Source of the DNA: Candidatus Methanoperedentaceae archaeon GB37
Lineage (GTDB): Archaea > Halobacteriota > Methanosarcinia > Methanosarcinales > EX4572-44
Assembly (NCBI GenBank): GCA_905171695.1
Contig: LR991653.1
Coordinates: forward strand, 1,292,957 to 1,338,149
DNA: 45,193 nt
Direction of reading: 5' to 3'
Below are positions 33,078-43,041 of the stretch, piece by piece. Position 1 is the stretch's first letter. Each line of letters begins with the position of its first letter. The position numbers and the translations under genes were made by a program. Under the pieces are notes generated by a model. That model searched no databases. It was not told where the DNA came from and saw only the letters and a program-made list of their open reading frames with translations.

Positions 33078-33915
33078 TGCTGTGTTGCACTATAAACATA
33101 GATGTCTTCCTATGGAATGATTTATGGGAAGATGCTGAACATCGGTTGGGAGGGTTTGAAGGGTTTCTTAGGTGTTTATCCAGGTTTATCAGTTTTGATG
33201 TGCCTGATTATACCATCGTCTGCAGGAGAGTGAACAGAGTCACTATGGAGCTAAGAAAGACCTTGACTCTCCTATAGGGAGAAGGAGGAGGTGGTGGTCT
33301 ATCTTGACTCTTCTGGAGCGAAGGTAACGGATCGTGGAGAGAGTTGATGAGGCAAGAGTGGAAAGGTTTGGAAGAGGGGTGGATTAAATGTTCGTATAGC
33401 GGTAGATGACCAGAATAGGCAAGTGGTGGGCATTGAAGCCACTGATGAGTCCATTTCAGATAGAAAGGAATTAAAGAACCTGGTAGGGCAATCAATTGGA
33501 GAATGTCGAGGATGCAGGAGGAAAAGTCGTGCAGGCAAGCGCAGATAGAGCATACGACGAAAATGATAAAAATGGAGGAGCAATATAACAGAGGAAGAAT
33601 TAGGAAGAATCCAAGGAAGGGCTATGCACACGAATCTCGAGAGCCTGGCTATGAGAGCTGGCATGACAAGTACAAACACGGAAGGCAATGGTACGCCGAG
33701 AGCACCTTCTCAGCAGTAAAACGTAAATCCGGCGAATTTGAACGTGCTACAAAGGCAAAAAATATGTCTAATGAGATAAAATTGAAATATATCTTCTATA
33801 ATACGATAATAAAATATGATATGCCCCATACATCATTCTTCGCAAGCCCGATCTGAATAAAAGATATAGGAACCAAAAACTCACAACGAAGAAAGTTTAA
33901 TTGTTCAACACAGCA
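33078..33915 (+). pseudogene. Decayed IS5-like element with broken transposase
   Basis: The ends TGCTGTGTTGCACTA and TTTAATTGTTCAACACAGCA match the inverted repeats of the X elements. Between them are transposase pieces in different frames: GFEGFLRCLSRFISFDVPDY, the first Asp region YLDSSGAKVTDRGE near 33302-33345, then KHGRQWYAESTFSAVKRKSG with the Glu segment (33680-33736). Multiple stops and shifts make it inactive. It is an older relative of X1-X4. A 17-bp direct repeat (GGTATAGTATTGCTGTG-like) lies at its left end (33053-33086). Confidence 0.75.
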
Positions 33916-33960
33916 GATATTTTATAAGCTTTTTATAGGGTGAGTTCTGACGTATCACGC

Positions 33961-34306
33961 ATGGCGCGAAGGGAACTCCACCACGATCGGCACACGGTAT
34001 CGCTCTTGACTGATCATATAGTGTGATCATATGGTGATCACACCGACGTATCGTGGAAAGATTCTGGTCGGGTATGTCGCTCTCGTTGTTGAGGGGACTA
34101 TTCGTAAGACCTGTAAAGAGATGAAGATTGAAGTCATCGATATGGCTGTGAATGTGGATCATGTCCATCTCTTTATAGAAGATCCTCCGAAGTATTCTGT
34201 GAGCTTTATAGCCAAGAAGATCAAAAGCAGGTCAAGCAGGATAATTAGACAACACTTCTCGCATCTGAAGGAATGGTGCAAGGGGATAAAGATCCGAAGG
34301 ATGTGA
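33961..34306 (+). pseudogene. IS200-type TnpA (Y1 transposase), frameshifted and truncated
   Basis: The 5' part (33961, MARRELHHDRHTVSLLTDH) stops early, apparently because of a small duplication of GATCATAT at 34013-34032. The frame 34031-34306 continues VITPTYRGKILVGYVALVVE, the HUH motif in NVDHVHLFIEDPP, and SFIAKKIKSRSSRIIRQHF. It ends WCKGIKIRRM without the helix carrying the catalytic Tyr. It is therefore inactive as a transposase. No TnpB follows. Confidence 0.7.
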
Positions 34307-34323
34307 TAACGAGGGATTGAAGC

Positions 34324-34737
34324 ATGTGGAAGGCAAGCAAGGAATTAAAGCATAATTTGGCTATATTAGGAGTAATACTAATTTTCGCTGGAATTATGTG
34401 TATGGATTTAACAGTAGCACGAATAGGTATTGCTCCTATGGGGCGATTATTCTCGCCTACAATAACATTTATCTTAGTATTTATCTTAGTAGGCATTGGT
34501 TATTTCTTAGTATTATTCTTCCATAGTTTTACTTTAGCCGTTGGCTCAGCTCTTCTTGCATTCGGAATTGGTCGCATTATATTGGGAGAGGTATCTACTG
34601 AAGACCCCTTTTTGGGATACTATTATTCTCATTTCAAGAAAGTAGGATATCTTTATCTCTATATTGGGACATCATTAATTCTTTATTCACTCTTTGGCAG
34701 GGATCTAATCAGTTCTAACAATAGCAATAATCAGTAG
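34324..34737 (+). CDS. Hypothetical four-helix membrane protein
   Basis: The 137-residue protein has about four hydrophobic segments: LAILGVILIFAGIMCMDL, TFILVFILVGIGYFLVLFF, LAVGSALLAFGIGRIIL, and LYLYIGTSLILYSLF. The start MWKASKELKHN is basic and the end (SSNNSNNQ) is polar. It does not resemble a known transporter family. It lies between mobile-element remnants and is AT-rich, which could mean acquisition or simply a host gene stranded among insertions. No operon partner is evident. Confidence 0.5.
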   Translation: MWKASKELKHNLAILGVILIFAGIMCMDLTVARIGIAPMGRLFSPTITFILVFILVGIGYFLVLFFHSFTLAVGSALLAFGIGRIILGEVSTEDPFLGYYYSHFKKVGYLYLYIGTSLILYSLFGRDLISSNNSNNQ

Positions 34738-34895
34738 TTGTAAATCGTCTCCATGCGTGTTCGGTTAACGACACTTTGTCAATTTGCATATAAAAAGTAT
34801 AAAATAGGCTTTATTAGTGTTCGGTTAAGGAGTCTTATTGGCTTGTTGCTAATGTTTTAGGACAAAAACAACTTCCTACACATTCTTAATTATAG

Positions 34896-35917
34896 TTAAG
34901 TGCATAGCATCTTAAACTTATTATCCAGAAACTTTTCAATCCAGTTTTTTGCAGAGGATATCGATTTTGTAAGTTTTTTGAAGGCTTCAGCAATCGCTTC
35001 ATTCAGTTCTTCCATGTTCAGTGGAGATCTCTCTGAAACTGCTCTTTTAACGCTTTTCTAGATGTTTTCGATTGGATTCAGGTCGGGAGAGTAAGGTGGT
35101 AGATAAGCCAGTGAAATGTTCAGTTTTTCAGCCTTTTTCTTCACTTTCTTGGCATGATGTTGTGTTCTGGAATTATCCAGAACGAGTACAATTTCTTTTC
35201 TCAGGTTTTGCTTCCTTTATCCTTGAAACGTTGTAAAGTCTTCGGCTTTATTTTTCTCAGGAAATTCTATTAAGTTCTCTCCATTTATACAATAGAGCCC
35301 TGCGACTTTGGCTTTAATATAGGTAGCAACTCTCTTAAGAGGATTATCGAAGCTCCAGAGTCTCGTTGTGTTTGCATTTGCTTCGACTGTCATCTCATCG
35401 ACGAATCCTATTTGCGTCATCGCTAATTCCAGCCTCATCTAAGTTTTTTTAAAGTGTCTTCTGCATTATCTGCCCTTCTGTAATCCTTCTGGTACGGTTT
35501 GGCGTATCTCATTCCAAACGATTTCAGGATTCTCCTGACCTGCCATGAGGAGTAAACAACTCCTAATTCTGCTTCAATGACTTCCTGAACTTCCTTCGTC
35601 GTCCACTCTTTCTCCTTGAGCATTTCTCTGAGTTCTTCCTTCTGCTCTTCTGTAAGTTTAGAGTGTCTAATTCCTCCATAGTTCGGTTTTAAGCCTTCGT
35701 AACCGCTAGAATTCCACCTTTTAAGCCATGTGTAGCCTGTTGCTTTAGTGACCCCAACCAAGTCGGCAGCTTCCTCAACGCTCATCCCTCTGTAGAGATA
35801 TCTTATAAAGTATAATCTTTTGAGAACACTTGTATCCTTTTCGAGCCTCTTGATCCTTTTGTCGAGTTCTTCTACTGGTATGCGTTTTGCAACTTCGTAG
35901 ACTCGCTTTCTGCCCAT
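34896..35917 (-). pseudogene. IS630-family transposase, broken
   Basis: The N-terminal part (35435-35917) is intact for 160 residues: a helix-turn-helix region with MSVEEAADLVGVTKATGYTW, and RHSKLTEEQKEELREML. A second frame (35217-35438) carries IGFVDEMTVEANANTTRLWS with the first Asp. After another shift come VLVLDNSRTQHHAKKVKKK and LAYLPPYSPDLNPIENI, then an in-frame TAG where Trp is expected, and KSVKRAVSERSPLNM to the end at 34896. TTGTTGCT-TGTTTTAG-like sequences near 34844 and 35924 flank the region as direct repeats. Three lesions make it inactive. Confidence 0.85.
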
Positions 35918-35962
35918 ATATTTTGTTGCTTTGTTTTAGTATAAATAGCTTTGCTCAAGACC

Positions 35963-36972
35963 TGCTGTGTTGAACAATTAGCTGGATGGGGTATATCTTC
36001 AGGTAATTGTTTCTCTGAGAATGTAAGTTTAAACACTTATGAGCATGTTGTAGAAGATGAATTTCATCTTTACTTCTTGAAATAAAGCTTCTGTAGATCT
36101 TGCTCTGCATGTTTCACCAAATACTCTTTTAACACCAGAGAAGAAACTCTCTGCTGTCCATCTGCAGCCATACCTGTATTTATCTTTCCATCTTTCATGA
36201 CCTAACTCTTTTGGGTTCTCTTACTCTCTTAGCTCTGGATGGAGAGCCTCTTGACTTAGTTGAAGAGTTACTTCTTATCTTGATCACTGGTTCTACATCA
36301 TTTTCAGCAAGATAATTGAAATTCTCTCTGCTATCATAACCTCCATCACCATATACCCTACTTATCTCTCCACCTCTTCCTTTAATTTGCTTTACCAGAG
36401 GTTTTAACATCTTTCCATCACCTGTTCTTTCATCTGTTATCTTTAAGGCTAAGAGTTTCCTTGTTTTAACGTCTATAGCAATATGAACCTTAATCCAACC
36501 CTTTCTCGTTTTCCATTTATCTCTGATCCACTCTCCTCTATTCGTTATCTTCATACCAGACGAATCTATTGCAACTACAAGATCTTCTCCAAGGTTACTA
36601 TAGAGTTCAAAGTCTAGTTTCCTCAACCTCTTACAAACAGTGGAATAATCAGCTACCTTTAACTCAGGTATATATTCTGATAATTTCCTCAAAAATCCTT
36701 CCATTTGTCTTAATGGAAGGAAAGCTACATGCAAGAAAGCTAGAAAACACATAAAGGTTCGAGGAAACCTGAAAGGTCTGCCAACCTTCCCCTCATTCAT
36801 CCTATTTAATTCTTCATCCCAGTTCTCAAGGAAATCCAATGAGATATAGAGTTCTCCCCTCCGCACAAGTTTTTCATTATATTCCTTCCAATTTCTCTTA
36901 CTCTGCATCCCAATCATCCCTCCTGCAAATGAGAAATACAGGAAGGAAACTTAAAAGTTATTCAACACAGCA
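35963..36972 (-). mobile_element. IS5-like element copy X3 (1010 bp)
   Basis: The ends are TGCTGTGTTGAACAATTAGC and GTTATTCAACACAGCA. It is in minus orientation. The flanks (CTCAAGACC and TCAATAGCA) show no target duplication. It is otherwise near-identical to X1, X2 and X4. Confidence 0.92.
36029..36917 (-). pseudogene. IS5-family transposase, one frameshift only (X3)
   Basis: This copy lacks the extra G found in X1, X2 and X4, so the frame 36195-36917 (240 residues) runs through both Asp motifs: VVAIDSSG, KTRKGWIKVHIAID and VYGDGGYDS. It still ends at KRVREPKRVRS. The last part, KELGHERWKDKYRYGCRWTA and ESFFSGVKR with the Glu, is in the +1 frame to a stop at 36029. A shift at CCC-A-AAA-GAG would join them. 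It carries a Ser-to-Tyr change (FELYSNLG). Confidence 0.85.
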
Positions 36973-37178
36973 TCAATAGCAAAACCCTGAAGACGAAACC
37001 AACAACCTAAAAAACAATAATTCCCCAAATTTCTTCTGTCTCAAATGTACAGAAAAAGTATAAACTTTGCCGTGCACTCAAAGGATCCAACCGAATGGAG
37101 AGCTTTCTTGGCTCATCCAGAGCCATTCCAAGTTACACTTATATATTAGCAGGTTCAAAATATAGAGTGGAGGTAGCA

Positions 37179-37273
37179 TGGATTTTGTCGGAAAAATGAA
37201 AGGATTTCTGATAGAGCCGTCAAAGAGATTTGACGCTTCGAAGGAAGACACCTTGAATGATGCAATAAAATAG
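37179..37273 (+). pseudogene. N-terminal fragment of a YIP1-family membrane protein
   Basis: MDFVGKMK followed, after a one-base deletion near 37200, by GFLIEPSKRFDASKEDTLND, then a stop. This is the typical start of archaeal YIP1-domain proteins; the membrane part is missing. A TATA-like ACTTATATATTAG (37137-37149) and the ribosome-binding site GGAGGT remain. It precedes the TM2 gene, which may use its promoter. Confidence 0.55.
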
Positions 37274-37285
37274 TGGTGATAAGTG

Positions 37286-37594
37286 ATGGATGAAATGGAA
37301 GCAATGCAGATTAAGGAATTCACGAAAGATATGGATAAAAACCAAAAAGTAGCCTACTACGAGCAAAAGAGTAAAAATGTGGGTATAGCTACAGCGCTCA
37401 GTATCATCATAGCAGGCGTAGGACAGATGTATCTTGGGAAAGTTGGAAAGGGTATATTGATCCTATTATTTTGTTGGCTTGTTATACCTTGGATTTATGG
37501 TATCTATGATGCATACAAAGGCGCAAAAGACTATAATGCACGACTTTACTCATTAGTTTTCAGCGAGCAGGAAGGAACAGAGATCGTAGAATAA
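37286..37594 (+). CDS. TM2 domain-containing small membrane protein
   Basis: The protein of about 102 residues (GTG 37283 or ATG 37286) has a charged N-terminus with KNQKVAYYEQKSKNVGIAT, then two membrane helices with the TM2 pattern: AGVGQMYLGKVGKGILILL, WLVIPWIYGIYDAYKGAKDYN. The G-x-HxFYLG-type motif appears as GVGQMYLGKVGKG. TM2 proteins are widespread and of unknown function in archaea. It lies 12 bases after the YIP1 remnant, a pairing that suggests a former membrane-protein operon. Confidence 0.8.
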   Translation: MDEMEAMQIKEFTKDMDKNQKVAYYEQKSKNVGIATALSIIIAGVGQMYLGKVGKGILILLFCWLVIPWIYGIYDAYKGAKDYNARLYSLVFSEQEGTEIVE

Positions 37595-37705
37595 GTCAAA
37601 ATTAGGATTAGGAAGTCAGATTGTGGTGGCATGGAAGATGCCTTGCTACTTGCTGTGAAGTGAGGAGAGCGAACGATGAGATGGGCAATCTCAAAACTTC
37701 TTATT

Positions 37706-40700
37706 TTATTTTGATATTGCCATTGTCATCTGCACTCCTTCGACGTTCCACTTCTTCACAAGTGCTCCTTTAACGTCCACGTCCATGCCTATCACGAGTA
37801 TTCTTGCGCGGACTTCGTACGCTATTGTCTCCTCCCATTCAAAGACGAGGTCTGTGATCCGATCGTCCTCTATCTTCACTACTGCTCGTATCTCGTCGTC
37901 CACGCGGAGGTTGAGGTCTTTTCGCATGTCTTGGAGGCGTCGTATGATCTCGCGTGCATATCCCTCTGCCTCGATGTTCCGTGTGAGCGTGCTGTCCACG
38001 TAGACGAGTCCCCCTGTAAACTCGGCTACTGTTACGTTCTCTGGGATCACTTCTTTGAACTCCACCATCTCTGGCAGTACGGTGACGTTCAGTTCCGGGA
38101 TCTCGAATCTGCCCTGTGTCTCGATACTGTGTTTAACTGCGATGCTGCTTGCATGTTCGATTGCTTCCTTCACTCTCCCCGCGTCCTGTTTGAAGACTGG
38201 TCCGAGAACTGCTGGCTTTGGTATGGCTTTCACTCCAAGTTCGCTCCAGGTCTCACCGAGATCGAGAACTATCACATCTTTCGAGTTGCACTGTTCCAGA
38301 AGTACTCTTCTGAGGTTTTTAACTGCGTTTATAACTCTTTGATTATCTGGTTTTATTATTATTCGTCTGACAGGCCAGCGTAGTTTTCTCTTGGCTTTCT
38401 GACGTGCGTTCGATGCTGCTTCAACGATGTCTCGCACGATCTCCATCTCTTCTTCAAGCTCGGGTCTCTGCAGACTCGTGTCTGTGGGCCAGTCGCACAT
38501 GTGTACCGAGAGGGGTGCAGAGGGATCTGTCTCACGAACGATGTTCTGGTATATCGTCTCTGAGATGAATGGTGCGAAGGGGGCGATTATCTTTGAGAGG
38601 TCGAAGAGTACGTGGTGCAGCACGTAGTATGCTGCGAGTTTTGCCGGGCTCTCAGCCTCGATCCAGACACGTGGGCGGATGAGCTGGATATACCAGCGTG
38701 AGAGATCATCGAGTATGAACTCACTGATTGCGCGCGTGGCTCTGTGAAGCTCGTATCTCTCCATCTCTCTCTCAACCATCTGTGCAAGGCTCTGGATACG
38801 CGAGAGGATCCATTCATCTTCAGGGTAGAGAGCATCCTTTATCGAGTCATACGTCGTCTTTGTGGGATCAAATCCGTCAAGCACCATGTATGGAAGTGGG
38901 AATCGGTAGACATTCCAGAGGATGTTGAAGATGCGATGGGTGTTTGCAAGACCCTCCCATCCAAACTTCAGATCATCCCATGGTGCACTCGACGAGAGGA
39001 CGTAATAGCGTAGCGTCTCAGCGCCAAACCGCTTCACCACCTCTTCAGGTTCCACCACGTTTCCAAGACGCTTCGACATCTTCTTACCTGTCTCATCCAG
39101 GGTGAAACCATGCATTAAGACGCTCTTATACGGTGCGCGCCCGAATGCTATCATGCTTGCGCCAAGCTGTGAATAGAACCAGCCCCGTGTCTGGTCATGC
39201 CCCTCTGTTATGAAGTCGGCGGGCCACCACTCCTCAAACTCCTTGCGCTCACGTGGGAATCCGAGGGTTGCCCATGATGAGACGGCTGAGTCGAACCATA
39301 CATCAAAGACATCTCTCACCCGCTTCTTCACACCACTCCCGCAGTCACACGGGAGCTCTATCTCGTCGACATATGGGCGGTGGAGGTCTTTTAGATCGCT
39401 CACCCCTGAGCGCGACTTGAGTTCATCCACTCTCCCGATCACCTCGATCGCTCCACAATGCTCGCAGACCCAGATGGGGAGGGGGATGCCCCAGTATCGC
39501 TGGCGTGAGATGCACCAGTCACGAACGCTTGAGACCCAGTCACGGAAGCGTGCTGTCCCGGCCCACTCAGGGTACCACCAGACACGTGTTATCTCTTCAA
39601 GCATCTCATCCCTGAGCCTTGAGACCCGGAGGAACCACTGTTCTGTAGCCCGGTATATGATGGGTGTCTCGCACCGCCAGCAGTGACCATACCGATGCGT
39701 GATCTCCCCACGCGCAAGCAATAGTCCCCGTTCTTCAAGGTCAGAGATCACAAGATCGTTCACCTCTCCCTGCACGTTCAGACCTGCATACTCGCCAGCT
39801 TCATCCGTATACACACCAGCAGAGTCGACTGGACAGAAGATGGGCAGATCATGTTCAACGCCAAGGAGAAAATCGTCCATACCATGACCAGGTGCAATAT
39901 GGACACAGCCTGTACTCTCAGCCGTAACAAAATCTGCCAGATACACCTGATGCAAGAACTCATTCTGTGTTGGGACTTTATCTCTAAGCGGGTGCTCATA
40001 GGTTGTTCCTTCAAGCTCCTCTCCAAGCATCGTACTCAGAATCTCGTAATCGGTATACCTGCCAGCGCGGAGAACAGACTCGACCAGTTCACTTGCAACG
40101 ATCAATACCTCACTCACACCCTCTTTCACGGCGCGAACCCGTGCATACTCGAAGGACGGGTGAACAGCGACAGCAATGTTAGATGGAATCGTCCAGGGTG
40201 TTGTCGTCCAGATAACAATGAACTCATTATCCGCGCCCGATATAGGGAGTTTCACAAAGATTGAAGGATCAACCCGATCAGCATAATCCACCTCGGAATC
40301 GGCAATAGCGGTCTCACACCTCGGACACCAGTTCACAACCCGAAACCCGCGCTCAAGCAGATCCCTCTCGTACGCTCGCTTCAACGTCCACCACGCAGAC
40401 TCGATGTACTCATCCCGAAGCGTCATGTACGGATCCTTCCAGTTGAGCCACACCCCAAGAGACTCGAACTGAAGGGTCATCTCATCCTTGTGAGAGAGCG
40501 CGAACTCTTCACACTTGGAGACGAACTTATCCACTCCATAGGACTCGATATCCTTCTTCGACCTAAAACCGAGCACACCCTCAACCTTCACCTCGATCGG
40601 CAGACCATGCATATCCCATCCCGCACGGTCACGCACGTGATAACCCTGCATAGACTTAAAACGGAGAATACTGTCTTTTATCACCTTATTCCACGCAGTA

Positions 40701-40870
40701 CCGAGATGAACCTTGCCCGTGGTGTAGGGAGGCCCATCAACAAAGAAGAACTTCTTACCGCCACGCCTCTGCTCACGCACCTTGGAATACGCATCGATCT
40801 CATCCCAGAGAGCCATGATCGAAGATTCGATCTTCTTTGGATCATACTGAGCGTCCACAACATGAAACAT
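37706..40870 (-). CDS. ileS: Isoleucyl-tRNA synthetase
   Basis: The 1054-residue class I synthetase has the HIGH-equivalent HLGT at residues 55-58 ([15 protein letters not shown]), the KMSKS-equivalent KMSKR at 597-601 ([13 protein letters not shown]), WNWCPRC-like [18 protein letters not shown], the editing-domain [18 protein letters not shown], and [14 protein letters not shown]. An anticodon-binding helical domain and a C-terminal IleRS extension follow. Length is typical of archaeal and eukaryotic-type IleRS. ATG 40870 is preferred over 40900 because it has GGTGATC upstream and matches the family start. It is monocistronic or first of a minus-strand unit. Confidence 0.97.
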   Translation of the reverse strand: MFHVVDAQYDPKKIESSIMALWDEIDAYSKVREQRRGGKKFFFVDGPPYTTGKVHLGTAWNKVIKDSILRFKSMQGYHVRDRAGWDMHGLPIEVKVEGVLGFRSKKDIESYGVDKFVSKCEEFALSHKDEMTLQFESLGVWLNWKDPYMTLRDEYIESAWWTLKRAYERDLLERGFRVVNWCPRCETAIADSEVDYADRVDPSIFVKLPISGADNEFIVIWTTTPWTIPSNIAVAVHPSFEYARVRAVKEGVSEVLIVASELVESVLRAGRYTDYEILSTMLGEELEGTTYEHPLRDKVPTQNEFLHQVYLADFVTAESTGCVHIAPGHGMDDFLLGVEHDLPIFCPVDSAGVYTDEAGEYAGLNVQGEVNDLVISDLEERGLLLARGEITHRYGHCWRCETPIIYRATEQWFLRVSRLRDEMLEEITRVWWYPEWAGTARFRDWVSSVRDWCISRQRYWGIPLPIWVCEHCGAIEVIGRVDELKSRSGVSDLKDLHRPYVDEIELPCDCGSGVKKRVRDVFDVWFDSAVSSWATLGFPRERKEFEEWWPADFITEGHDQTRGWFYSQLGASMIAFGRAPYKSVLMHGFTLDETGKKMSKRLGNVVEPEEVVKRFGAETLRYYVLSSSAPWDDLKFGWEGLANTHRIFNILWNVYRFPLPYMVLDGFDPTKTTYDSIKDALYPEDEWILSRIQSLAQMVEREMERYELHRATRAISEFILDDLSRWYIQLIRPRVWIEAESPAKLAAYYVLHHVLFDLSKIIAPFAPFISETIYQNIVRETDPSAPLSVHMCDWPTDTSLQRPELEEEMEIVRDIVEAASNARQKAKRKLRWPVRRIIIKPDNQRVINAVKNLRRVLLEQCNSKDVIVLDLGETWSELGVKAIPKPAVLGPVFKQDAGRVKEAIEHASSIAVKHSIETQGRFEIPELNVTVLPEMVEFKEVIPENVTVAEFTGGLVYVDSTLTRNIEAEGYAREIIRRLQDMRKDLNLRVDDEIRAVVKIEDDRITDLVFEWEETIAYEVRARILVIGMDVDVKGALVKKWNVEGVQMTMAISK

Positions 40871-40978
40871 AACAACGATCACCAAAAACCTAAGAACCAA
40901 CTCTAATAGAAGAACACCAATAAAAAGCCTTGTGATCAGAATCTCGTGCGGCGTGATTCTATGGGGCTCACGGGAGAG

Positions 40979-42214
40979 TTATACCTGTATGTATGTTTCG
41001 TGTGGGTGTTGTGTTGCGATCATTATTGCGAGATGGTCTCTTATGTGGCGTGTTAGGAGGAAGTTGTGTCGTACGTACTCTCTGGCGTATGCTCCCATCT
41101 TTGCAGCCATCTCTGGGTTGTGCAGGAGTTGCCTTATTCGGTAGGCTGTTCCTTCGATTGAGTTCACGAGGTATCCATTCGTCCCGTTCTGTATCTGCAT
41201 CTTTATCCCGCCCACTTCGCCTCCTATCACTGGCTTTCCTTTCCACATACCCTCTGTTACCGTGAGCCCGAAGCCTTCCTTGATCGATTTCTGTATTATG
41301 ATGTCGGCTGTTCGCTGGAGTGCGTTTATCTTTCTGTCGCTTACCGGTGGGAGTGAGAGTATGTGTATGTCTGGATCCTCTGCTGCATACTTTCTGACCT
41401 CCTCGAGTACGGCTGGTCCCTCTGGATCGTCGGTGGCTTCACCCCCTGCAAGCACGAGGGTGCAGTCTTCGCGTTTTTTCACGAGTTTATAGGCTTTTAT
41501 TACTCCAATTGGGTCTTTAAATCGATCGAAGCGTGATACTTGCAGTAATATTGGTTTTTCATGTGTTATTTCGAGTTCTTCAAGCTCTTTTGCTATCTCT
41601 TCCTCTGTTAATTCTCTGTTCTTCTCGCTCAGGGGGTCGATGGAGGGTGGTACGAGGTACTGCGGTATCGGCAGGCTCTGGGCAAACTCTGGCATTGAGA
41701 ATATGGATGCGTCGTATCTGTTGACGTACTCTTTGAGAAAGTCCCAGATCTCCTGGCATGGCTGTGAAATATCTATGTGGCACCTCCAGATCCACGTCCC
41801 ATTGACTCGGTGTTCGATGAGAGAAGCTGGTTGGGGATCATGGATGAATACGTGGTCTGCATCAAAATCTATCTCCGCGGCGTTCTTTTCGTTATGCGCT
41901 ATATACGTCTCCTTGTCTTCCTGACTGATGTTGCACTCTTGTCCCTGGAGCGCATTATGGAAGTTCTTTGTGACGTTGAAGAAAGACCGGTCTCCCTTTA
42001 TAACGTGCCACTCGGCATTGATCTCAAGGTCACGGAGCATCGGTATCATCCATTTGAGTATCTCGGCAACTCCACCGCCCTTCGATGTGGAGTTCACGTG
42101 TAACACCCGTACCCCATTTAGCTTCTTTGCAAGTCGTTTGAGCTGGTCTATCACGTTCTCACCAACTATCGGTCTGTAGTCGTCTATTGATCTCTTATGC
42201 GTCTCTGGATTCAT
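40979..42214 (-). CDS. TreT-like trehalose synthase (GT4 glycosyltransferase)
   Basis: The protein of about 411 residues is a GT-B retaining glycosyltransferase. TreT makes trehalose from NDP-glucose and glucose. The N-terminal domain shows VRVLHVNSTSKGGGVAEIL near residues 35-53, FIHDPQPASLIEHR and TWIWRCHIDIS. The C-terminal domain shows ILLQVSRFDRFKDPIGVIKAY and the donor-binding QKSIKEGFGLTVTEGMWKGK. This set matches the TreT group, including the conserved HIDIS. ATG 42214 is used; TTG 42223 is possible. It overlaps the DUF5752 gene by about 20 bases, so the two are coupled. Trehalose as an osmolyte is the likely product, but other glucosyl transfers cannot be excluded. Confidence 0.85.
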   Translation of the reverse strand: MNPETHKRSIDDYRPIVGENVIDQLKRLAKKLNGVRVLHVNSTSKGGGVAEILKWMIPMLRDLEINAEWHVIKGDRSFFNVTKNFHNALQGQECNISQEDKETYIAHNEKNAAEIDFDADHVFIHDPQPASLIEHRVNGTWIWRCHIDISQPCQEIWDFLKEYVNRYDASIFSMPEFAQSLPIPQYLVPPSIDPLSEKNRELTEEEIAKELEELEITHEKPILLQVSRFDRFKDPIGVIKAYKLVKKREDCTLVLAGGEATDDPEGPAVLEEVRKYAAEDPDIHILSLPPVSDRKINALQRTADIIIQKSIKEGFGLTVTEGMWKGKPVIGGEVGGIKMQIQNGTNGYLVNSIEGTAYRIRQLLHNPEMAAKMGAYAREYVRHNFLLTRHIRDHLAIMIATQHPHETYIQV

Positions 42215-42860
42215 AGGAACCAACCAGTTTTATCAACTCTCTTCTGAGGTCTTCTAGACTGTACATATAAGGGTCCATCCGCCTGATCTTCTCTGCAAGC
42301 TCTGGTATGCCGAGACTGTCCTCTATCCAGTAGGAGAAGTCATCAGTCTTCCTCTCAAGTCGGAGTCGTGCCTCGAAGATATGGTAGTAGAGGGACGTGA
42401 GAGGTATCTTTTCAAGGCACTCTCTGAACTCTCGCAGGTTCGTTGCTCTGAGGTCCGTGAGCATCTCGATTGTGACCGACTGATTGAAGTAGAACTCTTC
42501 GCCCTGGCGGACTCTACCGCGAGCTATGCCATCACGCGTGTGCTCTTCCAAGATCTTTATCAATCTCTGCCTCAGGTCTTCAATGTTTGCATAATCGAAT
42601 GGATCAAGCTCTGAAAACTTCTCTGCCAGCGCGTCATCCCCAAGGTGGTGTGATACCCATGCTGAGAAATCATTGGTGTATTCCGGTGGAAAGAAGTGGT
42701 ATTTCAGGAATGATTGATGCATGTGCAAGAATATGGAATTTGGCGGGACTTCCCGTATGCCATCTAAAAGCTCGTTCAAGTCTGAAGCAGTTCTGTTGGT
42801 AAGCTCTATCAACTGCACACAGTCCCAGAAAAGGAAGGGAGATACTCCACCATTGTTCAT
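42195..42860 (-). CDS. DUF5752 family protein
   Basis: The protein of about 221 residues starts MNNGGVSPFLFWDCVQLIEL, after a GGTG ribosome-binding site. It contains two related halves: SIFLHMHQSFLKYHFFPPEY then NDFSAWVSHHLGDDALAEKF in the first, and SLYYHIFEARLRLERKTDDF then YWIEDSLGIPELAEKIRRMD in the second. Each half is followed by DLR-x-x-LI-K. This internal duplication, rich in His and aromatic residues, matches DUF5752, which recurs beside trehalose synthase genes in archaea. The function is unknown. It is the first gene of the pair with TreT. Confidence 0.8.
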   Translation of the reverse strand: MNNGGVSPFLFWDCVQLIELTNRTASDLNELLDGIREVPPNSIFLHMHQSFLKYHFFPPEYTNDFSAWVSHHLGDDALAEKFSELDPFDYANIEDLRQRLIKILEEHTRDGIARGRVRQGEEFYFNQSVTIEMLTDLRATNLREFRECLEKIPLTSLYYHIFEARLRLERKTDDFSYWIEDSLGIPELAEKIRRMDPYMYSLEDLRRELIKLVGSYESRDA

Positions 42861-43041
42861 ATAACACCTTTTATACAATCATATCTTAAAAACCTTATGT
42901 GTGGTTTATAGTGAAGAGCCTAATAACTTTAACCTCTTCTCATCACCAAGAGAATATCTGAAGATTATTACCGATAAATTCTCTTTGAAATTATGATACA
43001 GTAAATAATGTGCTGATTGGTTATAAAAGTTACGTTTTTAA

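Noticed and set aside
37785..40264. Several long plus-strand frames opposite ileS
   Set aside because: They are shadows of a strongly conserved synthetase and have no family features or ribosome-binding sites.
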